DNA of 34,732 nucleotides from Candidatus Gastranaerophilales bacterium (GTDB lineage Bacteria; Cyanobacteriota; Vampirovibrionia; Gastranaerophilales; Gastranaerophilaceae): contig CANQJQ010000006.1 of the NCBI GenBank assembly GCA_947624265.1, positions 1 through 34,732 on the forward strand, written 5' to 3'. The notes beneath the pieces are model-generated. The model had not been told where the DNA came from, did no database searches, and was given only the letters and a program-made list of their open reading frames with translations. Of this stretch, positions 24,800 to 33,385 are shown in pieces. The stretch's first letter is position 1. Every line of letters begins with the position of its first letter. The translations under genes and the position numbers were made by a program.

Positions 24800-24805
24800 A
24801 TTACC

Positions 24806-25513
24806 ATGAGCAATATAGATTTAAGTATTATAATTCCTTGTTTAAATGAGGAAGAAACAATAGAACGTTGTATTAAAAAATGTTTTGAGATTTTTTCAAA
24901 ATTAAATATAAACGGCGAAGTAATAATTGTAGATAATGATTCTACTGATCATTCAAAAGAGATTTCATTAGCGGCTGGAGCTAAGGTGGTAGATAACCAT
25001 ATAAAAGGTTATGGAGCTTCTGTTCGAGAAGGTTTTCGTCATGCCTGTGGTGAATATATAATGTTTGCCGATGGTGATGATTCGTATGATTTTTTGGAGA
25101 CCGACAGGTTTTGGGCAAAGAGATGTGAAGGTAAAATGGTCTTGGGTTCTCGTTTTAAAGGGGAAATTCATGCCGGAGCAATGCCTCCTCTACACAGATA
25201 TTTTGGTACTCCGTTTTTAACCTTTATACTAAATATGTTATTTCATGCAAACATAACAGATTCTCAATCAGGAATGCGATTATTTAAAAAAACTGATTTG
25301 GAAAAAGTAAAATTGGAAAGTAATGGTATGGAATTTGCTTCCGAATTAATAATTAAATTTTCATTAAAAAATATAAAAATTATTGAAGTTCCAATTACCT
25401 TATATAAAGATGGAAGAACAAATCATAAACCATATTTAAGACCGTTTCGTGATGGTTTTAGACATCTTTTTTATATGTTAAAATGTAAATTTAATCAAAA
25501 AAAACTTATTTAA
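24806..25513 (+). CDS. Family 2 glycosyltransferase, polyprenyl-phosphate mannosyltransferase-like
   Basis: The 235-residue protein has a GT-A fold of the DPM1/GT2 type: LSIIIPCLNEEETIERCI (nucleotide-binding strand), EVIIVDNDSTDHSKEIS, GYGASVREGFRHA, the metal-binding FADGDDSYDFLE, then GSRFKG, DSQSGMRLFKK and EFASELIIK. It would transfer a sugar from a nucleotide sugar, typically to polyprenyl phosphate. Relatives with this ending (TNHKPYLRPFRDGFRHLFYML) often have C-terminal membrane helices; none is present here. The gene is divergent from the B12 radical SAM operon by 35 bp. Its last 4 bases overlap the stop of the convergent SpoIID-type gene. Confidence 0.88.
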   Translation: MSNIDLSIIIPCLNEEETIERCIKKCFEIFSKLNINGEVIIVDNDSTDHSKEISLAAGAKVVDNHIKGYGASVREGFRHACGEYIMFADGDDSYDFLETDRFWAKRCEGKMVLGSRFKGEIHAGAMPPLHRYFGTPFLTFILNMLFHANITDSQSGMRLFKKTDLEKVKLESNGMEFASELIIKFSLKNIKIIEVPITLYKDGRTNHKPYLRPFRDGFRHLFYMLKCKFNQKKLI

Positions 25514-26382
25514 ATATCCCATTTATCGCTAAGCTTAGCGAATTTAAAATCCTTATAAAAATAATTTAAAATTTGAAAAGCATTATAACCTTGAGCTGCC
25601 AAGTTATTAGCTCCTGTTTGGCTCATTCCTACGCCGTGCCCGTTCTTTTTTGTGCCGGCATCAAAGGAGTATACGGATTGCAAAAAGGAACTGCCCGAAT
25701 TCCAAACTTTAGTCTGTCCTCCCGAACTGGCATGATAATAAGTAGGTAAAACTTTTTTATCCTGTACAAGAACAATTCCTCTTGTATCTTCTACGGCTTT
25801 AGTTGTTGTAGCTTTTTCGGCACTTGCTCCGCCATAGGCTTGGTCTGCTGTTGTATCAACCAAATCAAAGCCTTTGGATGCATGTTTTCCTGCTGTTCTT
25901 GTTGCAACGGCATAGCTTCTGGCCGCAATTGCCTGTGCTCTTAGAGCTTCGGTATTCCATTTTGATGGCATTTCGGATGGTACTACACCTTTTAGGTAAT
26001 CTTCTAAAGGAAGTTTGTTTATTAATGTTGCGCCTGCATTTCCCCAGTTCGTTATTATAAAATCTCCTCTATACCAAGCTCTTTTGGCACATAAAAAGCC
26101 TTTTGTCTTGGTTCTTATCAATACTTGATTAGTGCCTAAACCTATTTCTTTTCTGTTCACAACAACGGAAAGTTCGTTGCCTTTAGATTTAAATTCATAT
26201 ACTTTCATAGGACGAATTTCATATAATAACTTGTCCTGTAAGGTATCATATATTTCGGCTGAAACCGATGATGCAATTTTTATCACCTTTTGGTTAGTTT
26301 GCAAACCTATTTTTATGGCTTCCGCTCTGGAACAAAAAAACATTAATATAAAAACAGATAAAATTATTTTTTTAAAAATCAT
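25510..26382 (-). CDS. SpoIID/LytB-domain protein, probable peptidoglycan lytic transglycosylase
   Basis: The 290-residue protein begins with a signal peptide (MIFKKIILSVFILMFFCSRAEA) and continues as a SpoIID domain: LPLEDYLKGVVPSEMPSKWNTEALRAQAIAARSYAV, with Glu137 at the catalytic position, then YHASSGGQT and HGVGMSQTGANNLAAQG. SpoIID enzymes cleave glycan strands denuded of stem peptides. Outside sporulating bacteria, homologues are thought to act in wall remodelling or division. It lies upstream of, and divergent from, the flagellar genes. A TATAAT-type box on the minus strand (26403-26398) and GGGG before the ATG suggest a short leader. Confidence 0.9.
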   Translation of the reverse strand: MIFKKIILSVFILMFFCSRAEAIKIGLQTNQKVIKIASSVSAEIYDTLQDKLLYEIRPMKVYEFKSKGNELSVVVNRKEIGLGTNQVLIRTKTKGFLCAKRAWYRGDFIITNWGNAGATLINKLPLEDYLKGVVPSEMPSKWNTEALRAQAIAARSYAVATRTAGKHASKGFDLVDTTADQAYGGASAEKATTTKAVEDTRGIVLVQDKKVLPTYYHASSGGQTKVWNSGSSFLQSVYSFDAGTKKNGHGVGMSQTGANNLAAQGYNAFQILNYFYKDFKFAKLSDKWDI

Positions 26383-26557
26383 ATCCCCATAACCAAAATT
26401 ATATTATTCATATAATATCATATATAATTTTTGAATTCCAAAAATTCATATAAACGGAGTATAAAGCAGAGAATAAACTTATTTAATTCCACCATAAATA
26501 CGGGTACTTTTGACTTTCAATATATTATCATTAAGTATAAAGAAAAAGGGAAAAAAT

Positions 26558-27250
26558 ATGCTTAATGGCGGTGTACATTTTACAGAACGAGGAATAGTCC
26601 AAAACATTCGTGCTATGAGAATGCAAAATATTCTTATGAGCATAACAAATGATAACGTAACAGGTTTTGATAAGATAGGTTATCAAAGAAAAATTCCCGT
26701 TGTATCATCTTTTGCGGAATTCATTGGTGAAGATGCAATATCCACCACTACTGACGATACGGTAGGAAGATTGGGTTTTACGGATAATCCTTTGGATTTT
26801 GCACTTGCGGAAAAGGGATATTTCCAAATTCTTACAAATGAAGGGATTCAGCTTACCCGAGACGGCAGATTTAAAATGGATAAAAATGGTGAAATATTGG
26901 CTCTGAATGGGAGTAAAGTACTTGATAATATGGGTAATCCATTGATATTACCATTTGTTCCGGAAGATTTAAATGAAATTGCTGTTGATTTGAACGGTGT
27001 AGTAAAGGTTTTGAATAAAAAGACAAGAAAATTTGAAACGGCAGGCACTTTAGGCATTGTAACGCAAGATGGAGCTGCGGTATTATCCCCTAACGTACGT
27101 CAGCGATACAGTGAATATTCCAATGTAAATCTTCAAACAGAATTTATGGAGGCTATGCTTTACCCTAAGAATTTTGAAGCAAACAGACAGTTATTTATGA
27201 TGCAAAATACGAATCTTCAACGTGTAATATCTTCTTTGGGTAACAGTTAG
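26558..27250 (+). CDS. flgF: Flagellar hook-basal body protein, FlgF-like rod protein
   Basis: The 230-residue product carries the rod/hook family features. The N-terminal helix MRMQNILMSITNDNVTGFDKIGYQRK corresponds to the ANNLAN..NT.GFK signature. The central D1 part reads NPLDFALAEKGYFQI and QLTRDGRFKMDKNGEIL, and the C-terminal amphipathic helix is VNLQTEFMEAMLYPKNFEANRQLFMMQN. Such proteins stack to form the rod that crosses the periplasm. The start at 26558 is chosen for its AAAGGG SD; an in-frame ATG at 26510 lacks one. It heads the flagellar operon, with flgG 10 bp downstream. The FlgF label rests on position and on divergence from the next gene; FlgG is the alternative. Confidence 0.75.
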   Translation: MLNGGVHFTERGIVQNIRAMRMQNILMSITNDNVTGFDKIGYQRKIPVVSSFAEFIGEDAISTTTDDTVGRLGFTDNPLDFALAEKGYFQILTNEGIQLTRDGRFKMDKNGEILALNGSKVLDNMGNPLILPFVPEDLNEIAVDLNGVVKVLNKKTRKFETAGTLGIVTQDGAAVLSPNVRQRYSEYSNVNLQTEFMEAMLYPKNFEANRQLFMMQNTNLQRVISSLGNS

Positions 27251-27260
27251 AAAGGTATAG

Positions 27261-27974
27261 ATGACTACAATACAAGGTATAGTTAATAAAGGCATAACTA
27301 ACGCAGAACTTCAATTTGAAAGGATGGGTTATATATCTTCTAATGTCGCAAATTATAACACTAACGGTTATAAAGCGGTTAGATTTGAACAAATGCTTAA
27401 TGAAAACGGTTTTTTATCCGGAGTGGAAAGAACAGACTTTTCACAAGGTGCTATACAGGTGTCGGATAGAGAATTTGATGTTGCTATAGCAGGCTCGGGT
27501 TTTATTCCGGTAACTGCACCAAACGGTGATGTATCATATACAAGAGAAGGCTCTTTTAAACTGGATAAGGACGGATATCTTATTACCAATGACGGATGTC
27601 TTGTAGGTGATGGGATTCAATTACCTGTTAATTACGGAAACCTTTTGATAAAAGAAAACGGTGATGTTGAAATATTTGCTTCCGACGGTACGGAAAGAGA
27701 ATATATGGGGAATATTCCGTTAGTAAATTTCCCGAATCCGGAAGGACTTAAGAAATCAGATAATAATAAATATTATCTTACAGCTGAATCAGGAGAGCCG
27801 ATTTTATTAAAAAACCATAACAGATTTAAACAAGGCAATATTGAAGCAACAAATATAGATATGATGAACGAAATATATTCAATATTAAGATTAAACGCTT
27901 CCATGTCAGCAAGCTTCAGAGTATTGCAAACAATAAATGATATGTATTCAAAAACACTTCAATTAAATCAATAA
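27261..27974 (+). CDS. flgG: Flagellar distal rod protein FlgG-like
   Basis: The 237-residue product is another rod protein: MGYISSNVANYNTNGYKAVRFEQML (N-terminal signature), EFDVAIAGSGFIPVTAPNGDVSYTREGSFKLDKDGYLITNDG (the DLAI.G.GFF and G.F..D.DGYLV motifs), and the C-terminal QGNIEATNIDMMNEIYSILRLNASMSASFRVLQTINDMY, matching the QGxLE.SNVD...E helix of FlgG. The rod proteins are exported by the flagellar type III system without a cleaved signal. SD AAAGG is present. Two rod genes precede flgB and flgC, so the proximal and distal rod are encoded together. Confidence 0.82.
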   Translation: MTTIQGIVNKGITNAELQFERMGYISSNVANYNTNGYKAVRFEQMLNENGFLSGVERTDFSQGAIQVSDREFDVAIAGSGFIPVTAPNGDVSYTREGSFKLDKDGYLITNDGCLVGDGIQLPVNYGNLLIKENGDVEIFASDGTEREYMGNIPLVNFPNPEGLKKSDNNKYYLTAESGEPILLKNHNRFKQGNIEATNIDMMNEIYSILRLNASMSASFRVLQTINDMYSKTLQLNQ

Positions 27975-27983
27975 GGAGAGTAA

Positions 27984-28334
27984 ATGATAGTTCCGAATAA
28001 CCCGATAGGAAGAACATTAAATGCATTAGATTTGATAGCGGAAAGACAAAAGGCGCTGTCATCAAATCTTGCCAATATGGATACCCCGAATTACAAAAGA
28101 AAAGATATATCATTTTCTCAGTATTTAGGCGGTACTGCCAATCCGTTAGAAACAAAATTAGCGGCAAAGATGGGTCCTTCTCCTGTTACAATAGAAACCA
28201 CCGATGAAAAGGTTGATCCTGCAACGGAGTTATCGGAAATGCAGAAGAACTCCTTGTTGTTTACGGTAGCAGCAAGAAGAATGACTTCAATAATTACCGA
28301 AATGAGAACAGTAATAAATATGGGTAACGGCTAA
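27984..28334 (+). CDS. flgB: Flagellar proximal rod protein FlgB
   Basis: The 116-residue product has the FlgB signature: NALDLIAERQKALSSNLANMDTPNYKRKDISFSQYL at the N-terminus and the C-terminal helix ELSEMQKNSLLFTVAARRMTSIITEMRTVI. It forms part of the rod next to FliE and FlgC. An AAGGAG SD lies 6 nt before the ATG. Its stop overlaps the flgC start by one base. Confidence 0.92.
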   Translation: MIVPNNPIGRTLNALDLIAERQKALSSNLANMDTPNYKRKDISFSQYLGGTANPLETKLAAKMGPSPVTIETTDEKVDPATELSEMQKNSLLFTVAARRMTSIITEMRTVINMGNG

Positions 28335-28777
28335 TGGGTATACTTAGTGCAATGAATATAGGCTGTGACGGCCTTAGAGTACATGGAATGAGATTGGATA
28401 TTAATTCAAAAAATATCGCTAATATTGATACTCCGAATTATGTAAGAAAAATACCTTTAGTAGTATCAACAGACAGAAGTTCATTCTTGAGTGTTATAAA
28501 TCAAATGAAAGAATCTACGTTTGGTGCGGGCACTTTGCCTTATTCAACAGGAAGTGTTGCGATGGCAGGGGTTGTAGAAGATCCGACCTTGGGTGATAAA
28601 CTCTATAAACCGGGGCATCCCGACGCTGATGAAAACGGTTATATAAGGGCATCCAATGTTGATCCTTTAGTGGAAGTAACTGATGCAATAATGGCACAAA
28701 GAGCATATGAGGCCAGTCTTGCTATTGTTACGATGACAAAAGCAATGGCAGACAGAGCCGCATCAATCGGAACATAA
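28334..28777 (+). CDS. flgC: Flagellar proximal rod protein FlgC
   Basis: The 147-residue product matches FlgC: an N-terminal INSKNIANIDTPNYVRKIPLVV helix, a central GVVEDPT..DKLYKPGHPDADENGYIRASNVD (the YdPgHPdAd..GYV..PNV signature) and a C-terminal AIMAQRAYEASLAIVTMTKAM helix. It is translationally coupled to flgB through a TAATG overlap and works with FlgB in the proximal rod. Confidence 0.95.
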   Translation: MGILSAMNIGCDGLRVHGMRLDINSKNIANIDTPNYVRKIPLVVSTDRSSFLSVINQMKESTFGAGTLPYSTGSVAMAGVVEDPTLGDKLYKPGHPDADENGYIRASNVDPLVEVTDAIMAQRAYEASLAIVTMTKAMADRAASIGT

Positions 28778-28800
28778 TTTTTTGTAAAGGGTAGTGTGTA

Positions 28801-29484
28801 ATGTTTACGGGTTTAATACAAAATTTACTTAATTCATCAGGGCAAGCCAATGCTATAAGACGTGCTCAACAAATTGATACTTATGTCCAATCTCAAATGA
28901 AACCTCAAATTGAAGAAGGGGTTGAGTTTAAAACCTTTGAAGATGTTATGAAATCTTCTTTAAACGTCCATACGAGATTTAATACAAATAAATCACCTAA
29001 CTCGGTAAGATTTGGAAATTTAACAGGGAAAAAAATCGACTCTGTAATAATACCTGATAATGATGAAATTTCAGCAATTTCGTATTCTGCAACTTCAAAA
29101 AATGCCGAAAAATCTCATATAAAAGACTTGGTTTCCAAAATATCCAAAAAACACGGAGTGGATGAAAGACTGGTAAATGCCGTAATAAAACAAGAATCAG
29201 GCTTTAATCCGAATGCAAAGTCATCAGCGGGAGCCTTGGGATTAATGCAGCTGATGCCTTCTACCGCAAAAGCTTTAGGGGTTACTGACCCTTATAATCC
29301 GATTCAAAATGTAGACGGAGGCGTAAGATATCTAAAAAGTATGATTGACAGATATAATGGCAATGTAGTATTGGGACTTGCCGCATATAATGCGGGCCCG
29401 GGTAATGTGGATAAATATGACGGAGTTCCTCCTTTTAGCGAAACTCAAAATTATGTAAAAAATATATTGGCAAATTATTTATAA
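28801..29484 (+). CDS. Soluble lytic transglycosylase in the flgJ position
   Basis: The 227-residue protein has a variable N-terminus (1-105) and a C-terminal SLT domain: VDERLVNAVIKQESGFNPNAKSSAGALGLMQLMPSTAKALG with catalytic Glu132 (QESGF) and GALGLMQLMP, followed by GGVRYLKSMIDRY, LAAYNAGPGNVDKY and QNYVKNILANY. It would cut glycan strands so that the rod can pass the wall. There is no signal peptide, so it is probably exported by the flagellar type III system, as FlgJ is. Its place between flgC and fliE supports this. The domain is SLT-type rather than the glucosaminidase of enterobacterial FlgJ. Confidence 0.88.
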   Translation: MFTGLIQNLLNSSGQANAIRRAQQIDTYVQSQMKPQIEEGVEFKTFEDVMKSSLNVHTRFNTNKSPNSVRFGNLTGKKIDSVIIPDNDEISAISYSATSKNAEKSHIKDLVSKISKKHGVDERLVNAVIKQESGFNPNAKSSAGALGLMQLMPSTAKALGVTDPYNPIQNVDGGVRYLKSMIDRYNGNVVLGLAAYNAGPGNVDKYDGVPPFSETQNYVKNILANYL

Positions 29485-29498
29485 AGAAAGGTATATAA

Positions 29499-29840
29499 AT
29501 GATAGAGAGCAGATTGGTCCCGAATGTAAACATATTTTCAGACATTAATTCTTCAATGCCCATTGATGAATTTTCTCAAAAAGGTTTTGGGGTAAGTAAT
29601 TTAAAAGAATCCGGCGGGGCAAGTTTTAAAGATGTTTTATCAGGACTTGTAACAAATTTAAATAATGAAATTGAAAAGCCCGACCAATTATTAAATGAAC
29701 AGATGATGGGAAACTCGGAGGTTGATATACATGATGTGGTAACGGCCATGGCAAAAGCTGAACTTGGCATAAGTCTTGCCTCTCAAATGACGTCAAAAGT
29801 TGTTACCGCATATAATACAGTTATGCAGATTTCTATCTAA
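29499..29840 (+). CDS. fliE: Flagellar MS-ring/rod adaptor FliE
   Basis: The 113-residue product has the FliE layout: SFKDVLSGLVTNLNNEIEKPDQLLNEQMMGNSEVDIHDVVTAMAKAELGISLASQMTSKVVTAYNTVMQISI, with the conserved D(I/L)H.V..A..KA......VR.K...AY..I.... pattern. It links the FliF ring to the rod. The SD is AAAGG. A 103-bp gap with a TATAAT box (29904-29909) separates it from fliF. Confidence 0.92.
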   Translation: MIESRLVPNVNIFSDINSSMPIDEFSQKGFGVSNLKESGGASFKDVLSGLVTNLNNEIEKPDQLLNEQMMGNSEVDIHDVVTAMAKAELGISLASQMTSKVVTAYNTVMQISI

Positions 29841-29869
29841 AATTTTTTCTTATTACAGTTGATAAATAA

Positions 29870-29932
29870 GTGTAAAGTTGTTACCCTTTCATAAAAAAAA
29901 TAGTATAATAACAAGTAAGTAATAGTGTAAAG
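29870..29932 (+). promoter_or_regulatory. Probable internal promoter before fliF with a direct repeat
   Basis: TATAAT at 29904-29909 has a weak TTACCC (29881-29886) 17 bp upstream. GTGTAAAG occurs twice, at 29870-29877 and 29925-29932, one on each side of the -10 box, 55 bp apart. It may allow fliF and later genes to be expressed separately from the rod genes. Confidence 0.4.
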
Positions 29933-29943
29933 ATTAGGGATTT

Positions 29944-31593
29944 ATGAATTTTAAGGAACTCTTACAAAATAAAAAGATATTATACTCTGTAATTGGCGGT
30001 GCCGCGGCATTAATTTTTATAATAATTTTGTCCGTTGCACTTGCTGTTGGTGGCAAATCTAACGGTACTGAAGTTTTGGATAAAATAGAAAAAGAACCGT
30101 TTGATATTGTTACAACCGATAATCAAGGTAAAGCAATAGAAATACAGAGTATACTTGCACGTCATAAAATTGTTGCAAAAAGAAGAGTGGATGGCACAAA
30201 AACAACGGTTTTCCTTGAAGGGGGTAAATATACCAATACTCAAAGAGACGGTGCTTTATTAATTCTTGTTAAAAGCGGTTTGATAGATCAAAATGTAGGA
30301 CTTGAAATTTTTGACAAAAATGATTTTACTTCCACTCGTGAAGATAAAAGAATCAAACTGGCAAGAGCCGTTAACGGGGAACTCTCAAGATTAATAAGAA
30401 AAATGCCTAATATTGATAATGCAACGGTTTTGGTTTCTATTCCTGAAAATACGATGTTTAAGGCAGATAAAAAACCTATAAGCGCTACTGTAATGCTTAC
30501 GGTTGCAAGTGATGTTAAACTTGATTCATCTGTTATTAAGGCAATAAAAAGTTTACTTATGGGCTCTGTAGTTGATTTACAGGCTGAAAACATTTCTATT
30601 ACCGATTCAAACGGTAATGTGTATAACAGTTTGGTTAAATCTATTGATGATCAGATTGCAAAAGTTCAAGAAAATGATTCTTATATGCAAAATAAAGTAG
30701 CAGCTCAATTGGATATGCTTTTGGGGCATGGTAATTATGTTGTAACGGTTAGTACATTTTTAAATCAGGTCCCCAGAGAAACTACAAATATTCAATACGA
30801 TCCTAATGCCAAAACGACTCTTACAGAGCAGACTTTTAAAGAAGGGCTCGGAGATAATTCTCAAGATTCAAATAAAGGTTCTGATGCGGTAAGTGTATAT
30901 TTACCAAACGGCTTACAAAATTCTTCTTCAACATCTACTCAAAATAAAAATTATTCAAGAGTTGCAAGTGAAGTACAATACGGAGTAAGTAAAACTCATA
31001 CAAGTGAATATTATAAAACCGGTATAATAGAAAAAATATCAATTGCGGTTACAATGAATGCGGATGCTATGCCTCCAAATATGTCGGAAGATGAATTAAA
31101 AGCACAAATTGCCCATGCTGCGTCTCCAAAAGTTTCTCCCGAGGATGTTTCTATTGCTTATGCAGAAACAATTGACCCTTATTTAGCTTCAGATAGACCG
31201 GTAAATCTTCCTAAACCCGAAGCCTCCGGTAATCCTTGGTGGCTTGCTGTAATACTATTACTTATAGGACTTTTTGTCGGATTTATTTTTATTCATAAAA
31301 AATTAAAAGATTCATCATCTGATCAGATTGAAGAACTTAAAAAGTTAAAAGAAAAAACCGCACTTCAAGAAAAACAAATTGTTGATGTTAACTTAAAAGC
31401 TGCGGAATTAATAGAAAAACAGAGTATATTAACTCAAGAACTGATTGAACAGCAGAAACAATTACAATTAGAAAAAAAACAAGAACCTGATGCAAGTTTA
31501 GAAGAAGTTATAGAAGATGTATCATCTGATTTGAATTATGCTGATAGTCAAAAAACGGTTCAAGAGTTAAAAAGCTGGATAGAAAAAACATAA
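29944..31593 (+). CDS. fliF: Flagellar MS-ring protein FliF
   Basis: The 549-residue product matches FliF. A membrane helix lies at about 12-36 and a second near 428-450 (NPWWLAVILLLIGLFVGFIFIHKK). Between them are the ring-building domains: ILARHKIVAKRRVDGTKTTVFLEGGKY, then ELSRLIRKMPNIDNATVLVSIPENTMF, and a variable loop with YDPNAKTTLTEQTFKEG. The C-terminal cytoplasmic part (about 455-549) is a predicted coiled coil (IEELKKLKEKTALQEKQ) ending in TVQELKSWIEKT, the probable contact to the switch protein FliG. The SD is AGGG. It is the first of a tight run fliF-(fliG slot)-fliH-flhA. Confidence 0.93.
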   Translation: MNFKELLQNKKILYSVIGGAAALIFIIILSVALAVGGKSNGTEVLDKIEKEPFDIVTTDNQGKAIEIQSILARHKIVAKRRVDGTKTTVFLEGGKYTNTQRDGALLILVKSGLIDQNVGLEIFDKNDFTSTREDKRIKLARAVNGELSRLIRKMPNIDNATVLVSIPENTMFKADKKPISATVMLTVASDVKLDSSVIKAIKSLLMGSVVDLQAENISITDSNGNVYNSLVKSIDDQIAKVQENDSYMQNKVAAQLDMLLGHGNYVVTVSTFLNQVPRETTNIQYDPNAKTTLTEQTFKEGLGDNSQDSNKGSDAVSVYLPNGLQNSSSTSTQNKNYSRVASEVQYGVSKTHTSEYYKTGIIEKISIAVTMNADAMPPNMSEDELKAQIAHAASPKVSPEDVSIAYAETIDPYLASDRPVNLPKPEASGNPWWLAVILLLIGLFVGFIFIHKKLKDSSSDQIEELKKLKEKTALQEKQIVDVNLKAAELIEKQSILTQELIEQQKQLQLEKKQEPDASLEEVIEDVSSDLNYADSQKTVQELKSWIEKT

Positions 31594-31605
31594 CGGAGTT
31601 ATAAA

Positions 31606-32601
31606 ATGCCGATAGAGGGATTTGATTATAAAGCATTTGCGATAGATTTGGCGAAACAAGCTTTGGATGTTCTTATGCAGCCGAATTCAAATGCTGCTCC
31701 CGATACTCTTACCAATCAAGATAAGAAAACAATAGTTGAAACCGTCAGAAAATATTGTTTTATGGCCGGTGAGGCATTAAGTAATGACCAGCAACTAAAA
31801 TTTAATGCGGAACAAGCCAGTTTGGTTACTCAATTTATTGGTGAGTGGACTTTTCATAAGTCTATTGATTTAATAAACGGAAAAATTCCCGTAGAATACA
31901 GGGATTCTATTCTACAGGTTATAGCTGCAAACATATTTAATACGGCAAAATTGGCACTAATTAAAAATATGCCTCAAGATAACATAATTAATCTTGTCGA
32001 GGAAAAAGTTAAACATGTATATAATGATGAACTGCAAAAACTTGTAAAAAAAGGAGTATTGAATCAAGCTCAATTTGATGTTGCGGTAAATACTTCTAAC
32101 TTAAACGACATGGTTCAAAAAACAGAAGATGAATCAAAATTAGCGCAGGTTCAACAGGAAGATTCGCCAATTTCTCAAGCTTCGGATACAAAAGTTCTGA
32201 AATTTGCCGCACTTGCTATTTTACTTAAAAAACTTCCGGAACAAAGAAGAGATAAAATTTTGGATTCTTTGGAAAAAAATGATAAAGTTCACGTTGTAAA
32301 CTATATGAAAATGTCTAACCTTGAAGATAAAATTGATCATGGAATTATAATTAAATCTTTACAGGAAATAAGAAAAATATTGCCGTTAGATGATGTTGTT
32401 AATGTTCCCAAATTGTTAAAAAATCACCGTAAACTCTTAAGTTTAACTTCAATTGATAAATTGGATAATATAGCTTGTAAAGAGCGAGAAACGGTAAGAG
32501 ATTTTATTCTTGATAAAGATTTTCCTGCCGAGGATTTTTATTCCCCTCTTGTAATACAATCACTCGTAAAAAGTATAGAAGATAAAATAAATGATAATTA
32601 A
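31606..32601 (+). CDS. Protein in the fliG position; highly divergent FliG-like protein
   Basis: The 331-residue product is of FliG length and lies exactly between fliF and fliH, where fliG normally sits, with an ACGGAG SD. However, the canonical FliG signatures are not visible: no clear EHPQ in the middle and no charged torque-helix segment (LDDRSIQKVLREVD-like). It is mostly helical, with LKFAALAILLKKLPEQRRDKILDSLEKND (residues ~205-235) loosely echoing the FliG armadillo repeats (AILLLSLGEE...). The first 190 residues do not resemble FliG by eye. It could be a much-changed switch protein or a lineage-specific replacement. It overlaps fliH by 11 bp. Confidence 0.45.
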   Translation: MPIEGFDYKAFAIDLAKQALDVLMQPNSNAAPDTLTNQDKKTIVETVRKYCFMAGEALSNDQQLKFNAEQASLVTQFIGEWTFHKSIDLINGKIPVEYRDSILQVIAANIFNTAKLALIKNMPQDNIINLVEEKVKHVYNDELQKLVKKGVLNQAQFDVAVNTSNLNDMVQKTEDESKLAQVQQEDSPISQASDTKVLKFAALAILLKKLPEQRRDKILDSLEKNDKVHVVNYMKMSNLEDKIDHGIIIKSLQEIRKILPLDDVVNVPKLLKNHRKLLSLTSIDKLDNIACKERETVRDFILDKDFPAEDFYSPLVIQSLVKSIEDKINDN

Positions 32602-33382
32602 AAAAAAATATACAATAATAAACAAGCAAGAAGAGCCTGCTAAGTCAGAACCGGAAGTTTCAGATGAGCAAAAAATAGTTTCGGAAGAAAATAATGCAGT
32701 TAAAAATGTTGAAATAACTTCAGAAGAAACTGAAAAACAATACTCTGAAGATAATGTAAATAATGAAGATGATTTTAATTTGAACTTGGAAACGATAAAG
32801 TTTGAGCCGAGACAGGAGAGAAGAGAAGGCTCAAGAAGAAGAGGATATAGGCGTTCTCATGACAGAAATATAGTTACAAGAGCTCAACAAGATGCTGTTT
32901 CAATAAAGGAAACAGCTAAAAAAGACGGTTATAATGAGGGAATAGAGCAAGCTAAACAAGATATACAAGCTATAAGAGAAAATTTTGCTCAGTTCTTTAA
33001 TTACAAACAAGAAGTTTTTGAAAAAGTTTCCGCATGTATTATGGATGTTGCGGTTGAAATAGCTTCAAAAATACTTATAAAAGAGGTAGAAGCAGATAAA
33101 GATTATATTTTACCAATAATAAAAAATGTACTTGAAGAAATAAATAAAACAGAGAATAAAATTGTTTTAAAGGTAATGCCAAAGGATGTTGAAATAGTTC
33201 GCGACAGAGTAAATGATATATTTTCAGGTAATTATTTTGAAGCAAAAATATCGGTAGTGCCTGATAATGAAATAAAAAATGGGGGAGTAAGAGTAGAAAC
33301 ATCTAACGGCATAGTAGATGCAACAATTGAAACACAGCTTGCAATAATAGAAAAGGCGTTAAAAACGCAGGAGGAAGGATAG
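32591..33382 (+). CDS. fliH: Flagellar export regulator FliH
   Basis: The 263-residue product begins with an acidic, low-complexity region (1-75) and a basic patch (RREGSRRRGYRRSHDR), then the FliH domain: AQQDAVSIKETAKKDGYNEGIEQAK (the GxxxG-like helix), VSACIMDVAVEIASKILIKEVEADKDYILPIIKNVLEEI, and VVPDNEIKNGGVRVETSNGIVDATIETQLAIIEKAL, matching the conserved GGC.vet..G.vDa..e.ql..i. end. It normally binds the ATPase FliI and places it at the export gate. It overlaps the preceding gene by 11 bp. fliI is not found between it and flhA. Confidence 0.88.
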   Translation: MIIKKKYTIINKQEEPAKSEPEVSDEQKIVSEENNAVKNVEITSEETEKQYSEDNVNNEDDFNLNLETIKFEPRQERREGSRRRGYRRSHDRNIVTRAQQDAVSIKETAKKDGYNEGIEQAKQDIQAIRENFAQFFNYKQEVFEKVSACIMDVAVEIASKILIKEVEADKDYILPIIKNVLEEINKTENKIVLKVMPKDVEIVRDRVNDIFSGNYFEAKISVVPDNEIKNGGVRVETSNGIVDATIETQLAIIEKALKTQEEG

Positions 33383-33385
33383 TAA

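Noticed and set aside
26510-26557. Extended N-terminus of the FlgF-like protein (MTFNILSLSIKKKGKN)
   Set aside because: No SD before 26510, while the ATG at 26558 has AAAGGG and begins where the conserved family sequence starts.
29870-29903. Flagellar sigma-28-type promoter (TAAAGTTG) before fliF
   Set aside because: The -35-like TAAAGTT is present, but no GCCGATAA-type -10 lies at the required distance.
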